Shown piece by piece: positions 49,173-58,750 of a stretch of 64,000 nucleotides of DNA. Both the position numbers and the translations under genes were made by a program. This stretch comes from Jilunia laotingensis (GTDB lineage: Bacteria; Bacteroidota; Bacteroidia; Bacteroidales; Bacteroidaceae). The notes under the pieces are model-generated. The model saw only the letters and a list, made by a program, of their open reading frames with translations. It ran no database searches and was not told the DNA's origin. The stretch is taken from contig NZ_JACRTF010000001.1 of NCBI RefSeq assembly GCF_014385165.1, forward strand, positions 2,542,001 to 2,606,000. Direction: 5' to 3'. How positions within the stretch are numbered: the stretch's first letter is position 1; the number at the start of each line of letters is the position of its first letter.

Positions 49173-49694
49173 TTATAATAATTCTATTCTTTTTATTTGT
49201 TCTATTAATATTGCTGTTGTTATTAAATTGGAGTCATCTGAAGTAAAGCGAATAATACCATCGGATGATGCAATATAAATTCTTGGTATGTTCCTTGAGG
49301 CAAATTTATTGAAAATTGTAGCATCATCCTGTGCAGAATATGGGAGGGTGAAATGATTGTCTGTCCAGTATTGTGTCATGCTTTCATAACCTTGCGCTCT
49401 ACTGATGACAATAAATTGGATATTCCGGTTATTATTAAGTTGTTGATAAGCTTTTTCCAATTCTGGCAGTTCTGCCCTGCAATCGGGACAACCGGTATTG
49501 ACAAAGGCTATCAGGCTGACTTTATCTTTTAATGTACTTGTTGAAACTGTTATTCCGTGATTGTCTTTCACAGAAAATTCAGGAAGGGGATCGCCTATTT
49601 TCAGTGAGAATATATCTGGATCATCATCTTGTATACACATGCTGAAGAAGAATGGGATGATTGCCAGTGTGACAAAAAATTTTAGCTTATCCAT
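49173..49694 (-). CDS. TlpA-like thioredoxin lipoprotein
   Basis: Envelope thiol-disulfide protein of 173 residues. The signal peptide ends in a lipobox-like FFFSMC followed by acidic residues. A redoxin/TlpA fold follows: FSVKDNHGITVSTSTLKDK, the active site NTGCPDCRAELPELE (CPDC), and the cis-Pro segment RNIPRIYIASSDG. It probably reduces or forms disulfides at the periplasmic face. Its 3' end abuts rpiA. Only 70 bases separate it from the upstream lipoprotein gene, and a terminator lies in that gap. Confidence 0.88.
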   Translation of the reverse strand: MDKLKFFVTLAIIPFFFSMCIQDDDPDIFSLKIGDPLPEFSVKDNHGITVSTSTLKDKVSLIAFVNTGCPDCRAELPELEKAYQQLNNNRNIQFIVISRAQGYESMTQYWTDNHFTLPYSAQDDATIFNKFASRNIPRIYIASSDGIIRFTSDDSNLITTAILIEQIKRIELL

Positions 49695-49714
49695 GAAATG
49701 TTATATTTATTTTA

Positions 49715-49744
49715 AGCCAATAAAGTAAGAACCTATTATTGGCT
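49715..49744 (-). terminator. Hairpin after the lipoprotein gene at 49765
   Basis: AGCCAATAA (49715-49723) and TTATTGGCT (49736-49744) pair perfectly over nine bases with a 12-base loop. It lies 20 bases after the stop at 49765. The following minus-strand sequence is AT-rich but not a pure T-run. Confidence 0.5.
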
Positions 49745-49764
49745 CAATTTGTTTCAAGGAATTG

Positions 49765-50601
49765 TTATTTTGTAGCTTCCTCCTGCCTCTTTTGTTCTAT
49801 TTTCTTGGTTACGAACTGAATTTTCATGTTAGCTTCCTCTTGCTCTTTCTTTATTTGTTCCATACCTGATAATATTTGTGATAGTTCGTAAATACCTGCC
49901 AATGCCTGTTTATCGGCCGCTGTCATTGTGGTAGAATATTTTCGTTCACCGATATATTCTACTTTGATGTTTTTATCACGGTTCAAATAGAGAAATCCCA
50001 TTACATTGCCATCAGCTCCCATCTTATAATCGGCTTTCTCAATTTTCTCTCCTAAATCGGATGTTTCATAACTGTCTTTTGAAGCTGGTGTTTCTGCAAA
50101 ACTTCCATCCGGTGCTATTACTTTTACAGCAAAATGGTGTATGTTATTATTTCCACAATAGATGGAAGTCATACTCATTACGCCTTGTTCATTGACCTGA
50201 AAGCGCAGGAAGGAACGGTGCAGATTTTTTTCGACTGTTTGTGTCGGCCAGAAATAGTTACCTATTTGCTGATATTCGGAATCTTTTTCTAATACGTATT
50301 TATCGATGATAGCATTCAATTCTTTTTGTTTTACCTGCATCATGCTGTCCAGGTAAATCAGGCTTTGCTGCTGTTCCTCGAGTTCTACCTGTTGCATTAG
50401 CTTTTGCCCTTCTCTACGTATATCGAAAGCTTTCGGATAGAGGATTTTTACACTGTCTATCTGTAATTTTGCTTCATTATAATCTCCTTGACCGAAAGCT
50501 GTCCGGGCAAGTTCCAATCTTTCCGCAGCTTTCTTTTCCATATCATTCCCACAAGAGACCATTAACAGAGTGGTACATATTCCTGCAATCAGTTTATTCA
50601 T
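49765..50601 (-). CDS. Conserved lipoprotein with TPR-like helices and coiled coil
   Basis: A 278-residue lipoprotein (signal MNKLIAGICTTLLMVSCGND, Cys at 17). The first part has a TPR-like helix pair (ERLELARTAFGQGDYNEAKL, then a helix with VKILYPKA), and a long charged, coiled-coil-prone stretch follows (QQVELEEQQQSLIYLDSMMQ). The middle (about 125-230) is beta-rich, and the C terminus is again charged helix. No enzyme motif was found. It resembles conserved Bacteroidales lipoproteins without assigned function. Confidence 0.7.
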   Translation of the reverse strand: MNKLIAGICTTLLMVSCGNDMEKKAAERLELARTAFGQGDYNEAKLQIDSVKILYPKAFDIRREGQKLMQQVELEEQQQSLIYLDSMMQVKQKELNAIIDKYVLEKDSEYQQIGNYFWPTQTVEKNLHRSFLRFQVNEQGVMSMTSIYCGNNNIHHFAVKVIAPDGSFAETPASKDSYETSDLGEKIEKADYKMGADGNVMGFLYLNRDKNIKVEYIGERKYSTTMTAADKQALAGIYELSQILSGMEQIKKEQEEANMKIQFVTKKIEQKRQEEATK

Positions 50602-50677
50602 TTTGTTCTTATTTAGTATATTGGCAACAAAAATACAAAATTTGAGTGAAGAGTGAAAAGTGAAGAATGAAAAGTTG

Positions 50678-50685
50678 TACCTTTG
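50678..50685 (+). promoter_or_regulatory. -7 box upstream of cca
   Basis: TACCTTTG, matching TAnnTTTG, 121 bases before the cca start at 50806. It follows a purine-rich run of GTGAAAAG-type repeats. No -33 element was seen. Confidence 0.4.
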
Positions 50686-50805
50686 TACCTTTTCAACTTA
50701 TAAAATCAGTCGGAAGTATTCAATGGAAAGTGTGGCTTTTTCGTTGCTGGGCAATTTTCTGGACTTCTGGCCATGACTATTAAGTTTTAACTACATTAAG
50801 AGATT

Positions 50806-52239
50806 ATGATAGAGTTGACTCAGGAAGAATTGAAACAACGCTTTAGTGATAAGATATTCGGGCAGATTTCAGAAACAGCCGATGCATTAGGATTTGAATG
50901 CTATGTGGTAGGAGGATACGTACGTGATTTGTTTTTGGAACGACCTTCCAAAGATATAGATGTGGTCGTTGTAGGCAGTGGCATTGAGATGGCGCAAGCG
51001 ATGGGAAAGCATTTAGGTAAAGGAGCGCATGTGGCTGTCTTTAAGAATTTCGGAACAGCCCAGTTGAAATATCATGGGACGGAAGTGGAGTTTGTCGGTG
51101 CCCGTAAAGAATCTTATCAACGGGATTCTCGTAAACCGATTGTGGAAGATGGTACTTTGGAAGATGATCAGAACCGCCGTGATTTTACGATCAATGCACT
51201 AGCTGTCTGTTTGAACAAGGAGCGTTTTGGTGAACTGGTTGATCCTTTCGGTGGAATGCAGGATATGAAGGAGAAGACGATCCGCACCCCTTTGGATCCT
51301 GATATTACTTTTAGTGACGATCCGTTGCGTATGATGCGTTGTATACGTTTTGCTACGCAACTCAGATTTTATATTGATGATGATACTTTTGAGTCTCTTT
51401 GCCGTAACCGTGACAGAATCAAGATTATTTCACGGGAACGTATAGCCGATGAACTGAATAAAATTATTCTGTCGCCCGTGCCTTCCAGAGGATTTATTGA
51501 TCTTGATCGGAGTGGTCTATTGCCGCTTGTTTTTCCTGAGTTAGTCGCTTTACAAGGGGTTGAGTCTAGAAATGGCAGGGCACATAAAGATAATTTTTAC
51601 CATACTCTTGAAGTTCTTGATAACATCAGTAAAAAGACAGATAACCTTTGGCTTCGTTGGTCGGCTTTGCTGCATGATATAGCCAAACCGGCTACTAAAC
51701 GTTGGGAACCGAAAGCAGGATGGACTTTCCATAACCATAATTTTATCGGTGAAAAAATGATCCCAACCATATTTCGTAAAATGAAACTTCCTATGAACGA
51801 TAAGATGAAATATGTTCAAAAAATGGTAAGTCTTCATATGCGTCCTATTGTGATAGCGGATGATGTTGTTACCGATTCGGCTGTAAGGCGCATGCTATTT
51901 GAGGCAGGAGATGATATTGATGATCTGATGACGCTGTGTGAAGCGGATATTACTTCAAAGAATATGGAACGTAAACAGCGCTTTCTCAATAATTTCACAC
52001 TTGTTCGTCAGAAGTTGAGGGATTTGGAAGAAAAGGATCGGATACGAAATTTTCAGCCTCCTGTGACTGGAGAAGAAATTATGGAAATATTCGGACTTAC
52101 CCCCTGTAAAGAGGTCGGCTCGTTAAAAAGTGCTATTAAGGATGCCATTTTAGACGGTGTTATCCCCAATGAATATGAAGCTGCCCGTGACTTCATGCTT
52201 GCGAGGGCAAAGAAAATGGGACTTGTTCCCGTGAAATGA
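50806..52239 (+). CDS. cca: CCA tRNA nucleotidyltransferase with HD domain
   Basis: Adds or repairs the 3' CCA of tRNA. The 477 residues start with the pol-beta nucleotidyltransferase core: VVGGYVRDLFLERPSKDIDVV holds the GG and DxD motifs. RRDFTINALAV and DPLRMMRCIRFATQL follow, both class II signatures. An HD phosphohydrolase domain follows (WSALLHDIAKPATKRW, FHNHNFIGEKM), then a C-terminal domain. It stands alone between two genes of opposite or separate control and has a probable terminator at 52256-52294. Confidence 0.95.
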   Translation: MIELTQEELKQRFSDKIFGQISETADALGFECYVVGGYVRDLFLERPSKDIDVVVVGSGIEMAQAMGKHLGKGAHVAVFKNFGTAQLKYHGTEVEFVGARKESYQRDSRKPIVEDGTLEDDQNRRDFTINALAVCLNKERFGELVDPFGGMQDMKEKTIRTPLDPDITFSDDPLRMMRCIRFATQLRFYIDDDTFESLCRNRDRIKIISRERIADELNKIILSPVPSRGFIDLDRSGLLPLVFPELVALQGVESRNGRAHKDNFYHTLEVLDNISKKTDNLWLRWSALLHDIAKPATKRWEPKAGWTFHNHNFIGEKMIPTIFRKMKLPMNDKMKYVQKMVSLHMRPIVIADDVVTDSAVRRMLFEAGDDIDDLMTLCEADITSKNMERKQRFLNNFTLVRQKLRDLEEKDRIRNFQPPVTGEEIMEIFGLTPCKEVGSLKSAIKDAILDGVIPNEYEAARDFMLARAKKMGLVPVK

Positions 52240-52255
52240 AATCATCGTTCGGAAG

Positions 52256-52294
52256 AAATGTCGGTTGTATTTAAGTGAAATACATCCGGCATTT
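52256..52294 (+). terminator. Probable terminator of cca
   Basis: AAATGTCGGTTGTATTT (52256-52272) pairs with AAATACATCCGGCATTT (52278-52294) with two imperfect positions and a 5-base loop. It lies 16 bases after the cca stop. TCT and a short T-rich stretch follow. Confidence 0.6.
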
Positions 52295-52345
52295 TCTATC
52301 TCTTTATTCTTAATTTAAAAAGCTGTGTTGTAACGGAAAACCGTG

Positions 52346-52492
52346 ATGAAATATACTTTTATACTACTTGTTTTTGTTATTCTTTTTTCTTTTCTGTTCC
52401 ATTTGAAACGAATCTTCTCTAAGGAAGAAAAAAAAGTCTTTTATTTAATTCTTCATTCGATAATTAATGCTTACTTTGCAAAACATAATTAA
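52346..52492 (+). CDS. Possible 48-residue hydrophobic peptide
   Basis: ATG at 52346 to TAA at 52490-52492. It begins MKYTFILLVFVILFSFLFHL, a single membrane or signal-like helix followed by a basic stretch (KRIFSKEEKK). No family is recognised. It lies in the leader of the WD40 gene and may only be an AT-rich chance frame. Confidence 0.3.
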   Translation: MKYTFILLVFVILFSFLFHLKRIFSKEEKKVFYLILHSIINAYFAKHN

Positions 52493-52517
52493 ACATAAAC
52501 TAAATCATTTTAAAGGT

Positions 52518-54623
52518 ATGGATAAGATAAGACGAGGATTTTGCTCTTATAAAGGGGTGTGTTTCTTCTTTGTTGCCGCTCTTTTTTGCGGACATGCTAT
52601 GGGGCAAGTAGTTGAAAAAAGAACCTTTATGGCACAAAAGACAATTGATGCATTTGATAATACGACGTTCTGTACGGCTTATTTGTCCGATGGAATGATG
52701 TATACGATGCGTGATATTGCTGTTGCAGATTTACGGAAGGTTGGTCGTATAACATTTAATCCGACTGGAAGTTCCCTTGCTGTATTACGTGAGAAAAAGC
52801 CAGTGGCTATTTATTCATTTCGTGACAGAAATAAAAAGTTGTTCGAACTGAAAGAGAAGCGGAAAGATTTGAAAGAAAAGCCATTCCCGGTAGCGATGTG
52901 TTATGGAAGTGATGCGCGTAATTTTATTGTATCCAATACGTTAGGGGAAATTGTGATTTACGATACCAAGGAATATCTACCTCAATTTTACATTCAGGGT
53001 ACCGCTCCGGCAACAGCATTGGCAATAAGTTCGAATAATTATTTTATAGCTTCGGCCGTTGGTAAAAACGTTGTAATCTGGAATTTTCAGACAAAGGAGC
53101 AACGCAAATCTATTCCGATGCCTGCTTTGGTTAAAGAAGTTGTTTTTTCACCGGATGCCTCATTGATGGCAGTGACTACGGATGACAAACGACTCACAAT
53201 CATTGAAACGAAAACTTGGGATAAGGTAGATATATTTGATAAGTTGGGGGGGATGCTTTCTTCACCGTCATTCCATCCGGAAGGGAAATATTTGAGTGTA
53301 ATCCGTGACAATAAGGATATTCTGATTGTAAATCTCAAGAATAGTGTTGTTGAACAGGAACTATCCGAGCCTCAAGTAGGTGTGGTGGGAACCCGTTTTT
53401 TTAAGAATAATCAGAATAGTGAGGTCTATTTATTATCTAACCGTCCTAATAAGATCATTTTCTGGGATGCCAATGGTTTGAATCCTTTCTTTGGTAAGAT
53501 AATGAGTAAGGAAGTAGATGCCAAGATGAATGATTGGGTGAAGATGATGCAAGGGGAGTCGATGGAGGAGTATGCTATCCGTGTGAACGATGAAACCCGT
53601 ATGAAGCAGCAACAGATTTTTGCTCAAGAGGTAGCAACGGAATTAGCCGGTGACCGTATATCTATTGATAATCCATTCGTCGGGAATTATGACGCTTCCA
53701 GCAATATGTTGAATATCGATTTCAAACAATTGCCTTCTATTTCTTTGGAAGTACCTGCAGGTGAAGTTGATGATTTCGGGGATGCCAAGAATTTGAAGTT
53801 TGAAAATGCAGTCTATGTGCTAAATGATAAAGATGAGTTCGAGCTTGCCTATGTGGAAGTAAAGAATGAGACTACGAACAAGGTATATATCTATGATAAT
53901 ATCGGGCGTACCAGATTGACAGCAATGGAAGTGGATGATAATTTTGTTCCGCTTGAAATCATGCAGCAAGCCACACGTGAGGAGGTTCAGTTGAAGGAGA
54001 TTAAAGAACAGGTGGTAGAAGAGAAAAAGCAAGATAAACTGATTACTGATAATACCCAGATCAATGTGAAGACAGAGGTAGTTCCGGGAGTAGATGCTGA
54101 TGGAAAGAAAATATTGAATTATAAAGTCGGTTATCAATATGAAGTGATAAACAAAGAATTCTCAGCAAAGGAGGATTTTCCTTCAGGAGGCTATAACATC
54201 GAGAAATCGAATGCTGCCATGTCGTTGATGAAGATTATCAAAAATGCTTTTGAAGGTGATTTTGCTAAGTATCTGAACGAAGGTAAACAAGTAAAAGTTA
54301 TCATTACCGGGTCGGCAGATGCCAGTCCGATTCGTGGAAAGATAGCTTATGACGGCCGTTACGGTGAATTTACGGACGAACCTTATTATAAAGACGGTAA
54401 CTTGGATAATATTACAGTAACCAAATCGTCCGGTGTTACTCAGAACGAACAGCTTGCTTTATTACGTGCGGCAGGTGTTCAGAATTATATCGATAGAAAT
54501 GTTACGACATTGAGTAATACCAAAAATCAATACGAGTATCATGTGGAGGTAGCCAAAGAACGAGGAGGAGAATACCGTAAGATAAACGTAGAGTTTATAA
54601 TTTTAGATGCATTCAAACAATAA
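52518..54623 (+). CDS. Exported WD40-repeat protein with OmpA-like C-terminal region
   Basis: Envelope protein of about 701 residues. I start it at the ATG at 52518, which gives a signal peptide (CFFFVAALFCGHAMGQ); an in-frame ATG at 52467 is possible. Residues about 70-330 form WD40-type blades (TALAISSNNYFIASAVGKNV, VVIWNFQTKE, FSPDASLMAVTTDDKRL, and a late IIFWDANG). A charged stretch follows. The final ~130 residues look OmpA-like: VKVIITGSADASPI, then NEQLALLRAAGVQNYI, matching the GxTDxxG and NxxLSxxRAxxVxxxL pattern that binds peptidoglycan. It is followed after seven bases by the caspase gene, so the pair is an operon. Confidence 0.75.
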   Translation: MDKIRRGFCSYKGVCFFFVAALFCGHAMGQVVEKRTFMAQKTIDAFDNTTFCTAYLSDGMMYTMRDIAVADLRKVGRITFNPTGSSLAVLREKKPVAIYSFRDRNKKLFELKEKRKDLKEKPFPVAMCYGSDARNFIVSNTLGEIVIYDTKEYLPQFYIQGTAPATALAISSNNYFIASAVGKNVVIWNFQTKEQRKSIPMPALVKEVVFSPDASLMAVTTDDKRLTIIETKTWDKVDIFDKLGGMLSSPSFHPEGKYLSVIRDNKDILIVNLKNSVVEQELSEPQVGVVGTRFFKNNQNSEVYLLSNRPNKIIFWDANGLNPFFGKIMSKEVDAKMNDWVKMMQGESMEEYAIRVNDETRMKQQQIFAQEVATELAGDRISIDNPFVGNYDASSNMLNIDFKQLPSISLEVPAGEVDDFGDAKNLKFENAVYVLNDKDEFELAYVEVKNETTNKVYIYDNIGRTRLTAMEVDDNFVPLEIMQQATREEVQLKEIKEQVVEEKKQDKLITDNTQINVKTEVVPGVDADGKKILNYKVGYQYEVINKEFSAKEDFPSGGYNIEKSNAAMSLMKIIKNAFEGDFAKYLNEGKQVKVIITGSADASPIRGKIAYDGRYGEFTDEPYYKDGNLDNITVTKSSGVTQNEQLALLRAAGVQNYIDRNVTTLSNTKNQYEYHVEVAKERGGEYRKINVEFIILDAFKQ

Positions 54624-54630
54624 ACAGACA

Positions 54631-57405
54631 ATGAAACGATTTTTTTTACTGACATTCATTTTTACTGTAGGAGTCTTGGCAGGCGAGATATCGGCTCAAG
54701 ATGCCGCTTCTGCCTCCAAGCATGCAAACCAGCAATATGTACTTTTTGAAAGTGAACGTGATAAAGGCACGAATATTACTGCCATGTATGATTATCTGTT
54801 GGATAGTTATAACAATTTTGTGAAGGTAGTCGAAGCACCGGATAACGGTCAGTATCTGGAAGGAGCAAAGAACCGGCTTCGTTCAATATATCCCTACCTT
54901 TTGAATGGAGCAGTTTACTATTCGGAACAAAAACAACCTGCTAAAGGATTGGATTTTTCGGCTGCATACATAGATTTACCGAATTTGCAAGTGTTCCGTA
55001 GCGAATTACTGCCACGAGATAGCCGCTATCCTTCTGTAGTTTATTACGCTGCCGTTTCTGCTTTCAACTTGCAAAAGAATGAGCAAGCACTGAGCTATTT
55101 TCAGGAATACCTCGCTACAGGTTCTGCTGCGCAGGAAAAAGACTGCTATGTGTATATGAACATGATATATCAGTCGCAAAAGAAGTATGCCGATCAGGAA
55201 CGTATCTTGTTAAAGGCACATGAGAAATACCCGGTATCCCTTGATTTTCTGTATAATTTGGTCAATGTTTATATTTCAACCAAAGATACGGAGAAACTGT
55301 TGGGGGCTGTGGACAAGATTCTCGAAGTCGATCCAAACAATGATAAAGTATTGCCTATCAAGGCACAGATTCTCCAACTTCAAGGTAAAAATGTAGAATC
55401 ATTGGAGATCTTTAAAAGACTCTATACTTTACACCCTAATGACTTTGGCGTGATGACGGGATTGGCTCGTGCCAATTTTAATTGTGCTACTGAAATTGTG
55501 AATAATGGCATTACAGTGGCTAACGATACCGAATATGCATTAATCCGCCAACGTGCATCGGGTTACTTGTTGGATGCGAAAGATTTATTCTTGAAAATTC
55601 TGGAGAAAGAACCTGCCTCCAAACCCTATATGCAGGGGTTGGCGGGAGTATATCAGTATATGGATATGAAGGCCGAAGCGGAGGTTTTGAATAAGATTAT
55701 TGACGATGGTGCTTCCTATACTTCGTTCCCCAGCCGTTTGATGGCTTATAACGAAGAATTGAAAAAAACGGAAAACGTTGTACAGGAACAATCAACTGTC
55801 CCTGTGCCAGTAGAACCGGCTATGTTGGTGATACGCGTTGATAGTTTCATTGATGGCAATAATAATAAGGTGATTGATGCCGGTGAAAGTTTTGCTGTGC
55901 AGTTTACGGTAGAGAATAAAGGAAAAGGAGATGCGTACAACATTCGTCTTCGTTTGTCCGAGCAACAAGGATACGACCAATACTTTGAAGGTCCACGTGA
56001 ATTGGATGGCGGTAACATTCCTGCCGGGACATCCAAGGAATACACTTTCCGATACATCGTTAAGAAAGAGATGCCTACCACTCTCACAAAGATCAACATT
56101 TATGCTTTTGAAGCCAATGGTTTTGATGCCGATCCGTCGGAACTGATTGTGAATGCGCAGGAATATGCAATGCCACGTCTACGTATAGCCGATCATCAGT
56201 TCTTTGCCTCCGAAGGCTCATCGATAACATTGGGAAAAAATGGAAAACTGACTATTGCTATACAGAATTTCGGAACAAAAACAGCACGAAATGTAAAAGT
56301 GAATTTTACTTTGCCTAAGAATGTGTATACTACGGATAGCCCTGAAATGACTATAGATAGCATTGCTCCGGGAGATGTAGCTACGCTCGATTATGGTTTT
56401 CTTGTAAACAAACGCTTTGATGAAGACTCCGTGGCTGTGATGTTAGGCATATCCGAATCTACCCGCACCGCATATTTGAATGAAGCTTATAAAGTGAAAG
56501 TCGGTGAATACCTGACTGCTGCCAGTACCATGAATCTGAGTGGAAATATCGTTGCACAACGGAAAGCGGTGACTAAAGACTTTTCTTTGACATTTAAGAG
56601 TGAATTGATGGAAGACATTCCGGTAGGAGCGGTGAATCGTCATCGGTATGCCCTGATAATAGGTAATGAAGATTATAGTATGACGGGAGCGAATGCTGAA
56701 ATTAATGTGCCGTATGCAGTGAATGATGCCATGGTATTCCGTGAATATTGCGTACGTACTTTCGGTGTGCCGGACAATCAGATAAAGGTCGTCCCGAATG
56801 CAACCGCCGGCATGATGCACGAGCAACTTGACTGGTTGGTAAATATGGCAAGTACCGATCCGGAAGCGGAACTGATATTCTATTATTCCGGTCATGGCAA
56901 CAATGACGAGGCCACGAAAGAACCCTATCTGTTACCTGTTGATATTACCGGGAAAAATATTCGTTTGGGAATCTCATTGTCAGAGTTATATAAAGAGTTG
57001 GCTACTTATCCCGTAAAAGGAGCTTATGTTTTTCTGGATGCTTGCTTTAGCGGGGGATACAAAAGTGCTGCTCCCTTACTTGCGCAAAAAGGTGTACGTG
57101 TGGTTCCGAAAGTCGGATTGCCTCAGGGAAATACGCTTAGTTTTTCCTCAAGTAGTGGTGATCAGACTTCCAGTGTCTATCACGATAAGAAGCAGGGATA
57201 TTACACTTATTATCTGATCAAGACAATTAAGGATGCGAAAGGTGATCTTTCCATGAAAGATTTGTTTGAAAGAACCAGTGCCGCTGTGAAAAAGGCAACT
57301 GCCATGATCGGTAAGATGCAGGAACCGCAGTGTATGGTTTCTCCGACATGGGTGGGTTGGGAAAGTTTAAGATTAGAAACCCCTGCCGCCACTCCTGTTC
57401 CTTAA
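54631..57405 (+). CDS. Exported TPR / CARDB-like / caspase (C14) protein
   Basis: Periplasmic or surface protein of 924 residues. The start is the ATG at 54631 (signal peptide MKRFFLLTFIFTVGVLAGEISAQ), seven bases after the previous stop. The order is TPR repeats (about 30-370; ALSYFQEYLATGS, YPVSLDFLYNLVNVYI), a beta-sandwich of CARDB/NEW3 type (FAVQFTVENKGKGDAYNIRL), a second such domain (LTIAIQNFGTKTARNVKVNF), and a C14 caspase domain. The caspase domain holds His755 in FYYSGHGNND and Cys805 in LDACFSGG; both catalytic residues are present. The export signal is unusual for a caspase. The WD40 gene upstream is its likely partner. Confidence 0.85.
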   Translation: MKRFFLLTFIFTVGVLAGEISAQDAASASKHANQQYVLFESERDKGTNITAMYDYLLDSYNNFVKVVEAPDNGQYLEGAKNRLRSIYPYLLNGAVYYSEQKQPAKGLDFSAAYIDLPNLQVFRSELLPRDSRYPSVVYYAAVSAFNLQKNEQALSYFQEYLATGSAAQEKDCYVYMNMIYQSQKKYADQERILLKAHEKYPVSLDFLYNLVNVYISTKDTEKLLGAVDKILEVDPNNDKVLPIKAQILQLQGKNVESLEIFKRLYTLHPNDFGVMTGLARANFNCATEIVNNGITVANDTEYALIRQRASGYLLDAKDLFLKILEKEPASKPYMQGLAGVYQYMDMKAEAEVLNKIIDDGASYTSFPSRLMAYNEELKKTENVVQEQSTVPVPVEPAMLVIRVDSFIDGNNNKVIDAGESFAVQFTVENKGKGDAYNIRLRLSEQQGYDQYFEGPRELDGGNIPAGTSKEYTFRYIVKKEMPTTLTKINIYAFEANGFDADPSELIVNAQEYAMPRLRIADHQFFASEGSSITLGKNGKLTIAIQNFGTKTARNVKVNFTLPKNVYTTDSPEMTIDSIAPGDVATLDYGFLVNKRFDEDSVAVMLGISESTRTAYLNEAYKVKVGEYLTAASTMNLSGNIVAQRKAVTKDFSLTFKSELMEDIPVGAVNRHRYALIIGNEDYSMTGANAEINVPYAVNDAMVFREYCVRTFGVPDNQIKVVPNATAGMMHEQLDWLVNMASTDPEAELIFYYSGHGNNDEATKEPYLLPVDITGKNIRLGISLSELYKELATYPVKGAYVFLDACFSGGYKSAAPLLAQKGVRVVPKVGLPQGNTLSFSSSSGDQTSSVYHDKKQGYYTYYLIKTIKDAKGDLSMKDLFERTSAAVKKATAMIGKMQEPQCMVSPTWVGWESLRLETPAATPVP

Positions 57406-57429
57406 GGTGTTATTATTCTTGATTGAGGT

Positions 57430-57483
57430 AAACTTGCCGGACGGAAAACAAATAATAATTTCCGTCTGGCAAGTTTATTTTTT
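57430..57483 (+). terminator. Strong intrinsic terminator of the WD40-caspase operon
   Basis: AAACTTGCCGGACGGAAA (57430-57447) pairs with TTTCCGTCTGGCAAGTTT (57459-57476) with one mismatch and an 11-base loop. A run of six T follows at once (57478-57483). It lies 24 bases after the caspase stop. Confidence 0.9.
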
Positions 57484-57610
57484 GTGTTTATAAGGAATAC
57501 TTTTGATAGATTGTTGGGCCTTGGAATTATATTGTGGGAACAAAAGGGTTCATCTAAGTGTTAAACATCTATCCCCTTGGGAGTATTCTTAATAAGAAAG
57601 GACTATTGTT

Positions 57611-58489
57611 ATGGCACAAAAAGATGTTGAACTGGTGATGACACCCGGTGAAGTACACTGGGTAGGAGATGGTTTCAGGGTACACAATTTCATACCCAGC
57701 CGTTCCCATTTGGAAAGGGAGCGTATGGATCCATTTATTTTGCTGGATTATAATTCGGAGTATGAGTTTGCGCCTGTTCGTAAACCTTTGGGAGTGGGAG
57801 TACATCCGCACCGTGGATTTGAAACGGTAACTATTGCTTATAAAGGCAAAGTGGAGCATCATGATAGCAATGGCGGAGGCGGTATCATAGGGGAAGGAGA
57901 TGTACAATGGATGACTGCTGCTCGTGGGGTGCTTCATAAAGAATTCCATGAAAGGGAGTGGAGCGAACAAGGTGGCTTATTCCAGATGGTACAACTTTGG
58001 ATTAACTTGCCTGCAAAGTTCAAGATGAGCCATCCGCGTTATCAGGCTATTCCTAATTCGGAAATGGTAAGGGTGAAACTACCTAAGGATTACGGGTTCG
58101 TGGAAGTGATTGCAGGAGATTATGAAGGGAAACGGGGACCTGCCAAAACATTTAGTCCGGTGAATCTGATGAATGCTCGTTTGAGTCAAGGCGGAAAAGC
58201 GGAATTTTCTTTCCCAGCGAATTATAATACCGCATTATTGGTAGTGAAAGGTGCCATCGTTATTAATAAGACAGAAAAAGCACCTGTCGATCATTTTGTG
58301 CTTTTCAAGAATCAGGGTGATACGTTTGAAATTGAGGCGACCGAAGAATCTGTTGTACTCGTGATGAGCGGTGAGCCGCTGAATGAACCGATTGTTGCGC
58401 ACGGCCCTTTTGTGATGAATACCAAGCGTGAGATTATACAGGCATTCGATGATTTCAATCAAGGAAAGTTCGGATATTTGAAAGATTAA
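57611..58489 (+). CDS. Pirin family cupin protein
   Basis: Metal-binding bicupin of 292 residues, cytoplasmic. The metal ligands typical of pirins are present: HPHRGFETVT (two His) and VLHKEFHE (His and Glu). The segment HHDSNGGGGIIGEGDVQWMT between them is a pirin signature. Several bacterial pirins have quercetin dioxygenase activity or regulate metabolic enzymes; which applies here cannot be told. It stands alone, bracketed by two good terminators. Confidence 0.92.
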   Translation: MAQKDVELVMTPGEVHWVGDGFRVHNFIPSRSHLERERMDPFILLDYNSEYEFAPVRKPLGVGVHPHRGFETVTIAYKGKVEHHDSNGGGGIIGEGDVQWMTAARGVLHKEFHEREWSEQGGLFQMVQLWINLPAKFKMSHPRYQAIPNSEMVRVKLPKDYGFVEVIAGDYEGKRGPAKTFSPVNLMNARLSQGGKAEFSFPANYNTALLVVKGAIVINKTEKAPVDHFVLFKNQGDTFEIEATEESVVLVMSGEPLNEPIVAHGPFVMNTKREIIQAFDDFNQGKFGYLKD

Positions 58490-58595
58490 TGTTTTTGTAC
58501 TTTTACCCTAAATGCCGGGATAATGGTTATATTCTGACATACTCCCATTATGAAACAGAACGTGTTTAGCCGATTTTAATAGAATGCAATTTCTG

Positions 58596-58638
58596 AGAAA
58601 GGACAATTCCGATAAAAGAGGAATTGTCCTTTCTGTTT
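58596..58638 (+). terminator. Intrinsic terminator of the pirin gene
   Basis: AGAAAGGACAATTCC (58596-58610) and GGAATTGTCCTTTCT (58620-58634) pair perfectly over 15 bases with a 9-base loop; GTTTTC follows. It lies 107 bases after the pirin stop and can also act on the convergent operon that ends at 58751. Confidence 0.8.
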
Positions 58639-58750
58639 TCGTGCCTTTATTTGAATGCAATTCCTCAATAAAATACATATGACAAAATGGCTCTGTAGTT
58701 AATAATAGGTTATTTCCAACCGGATGTAGCGGACTTTGAGAATTGCAGAT

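Noticed and set aside
50641..50676. GTGAAGAGTGAAAAG-type repeats before cca
   Set aside because: Short purine-rich run with irregular spacing, not 22-base periodic; such stretches are common and carry no clear function here.
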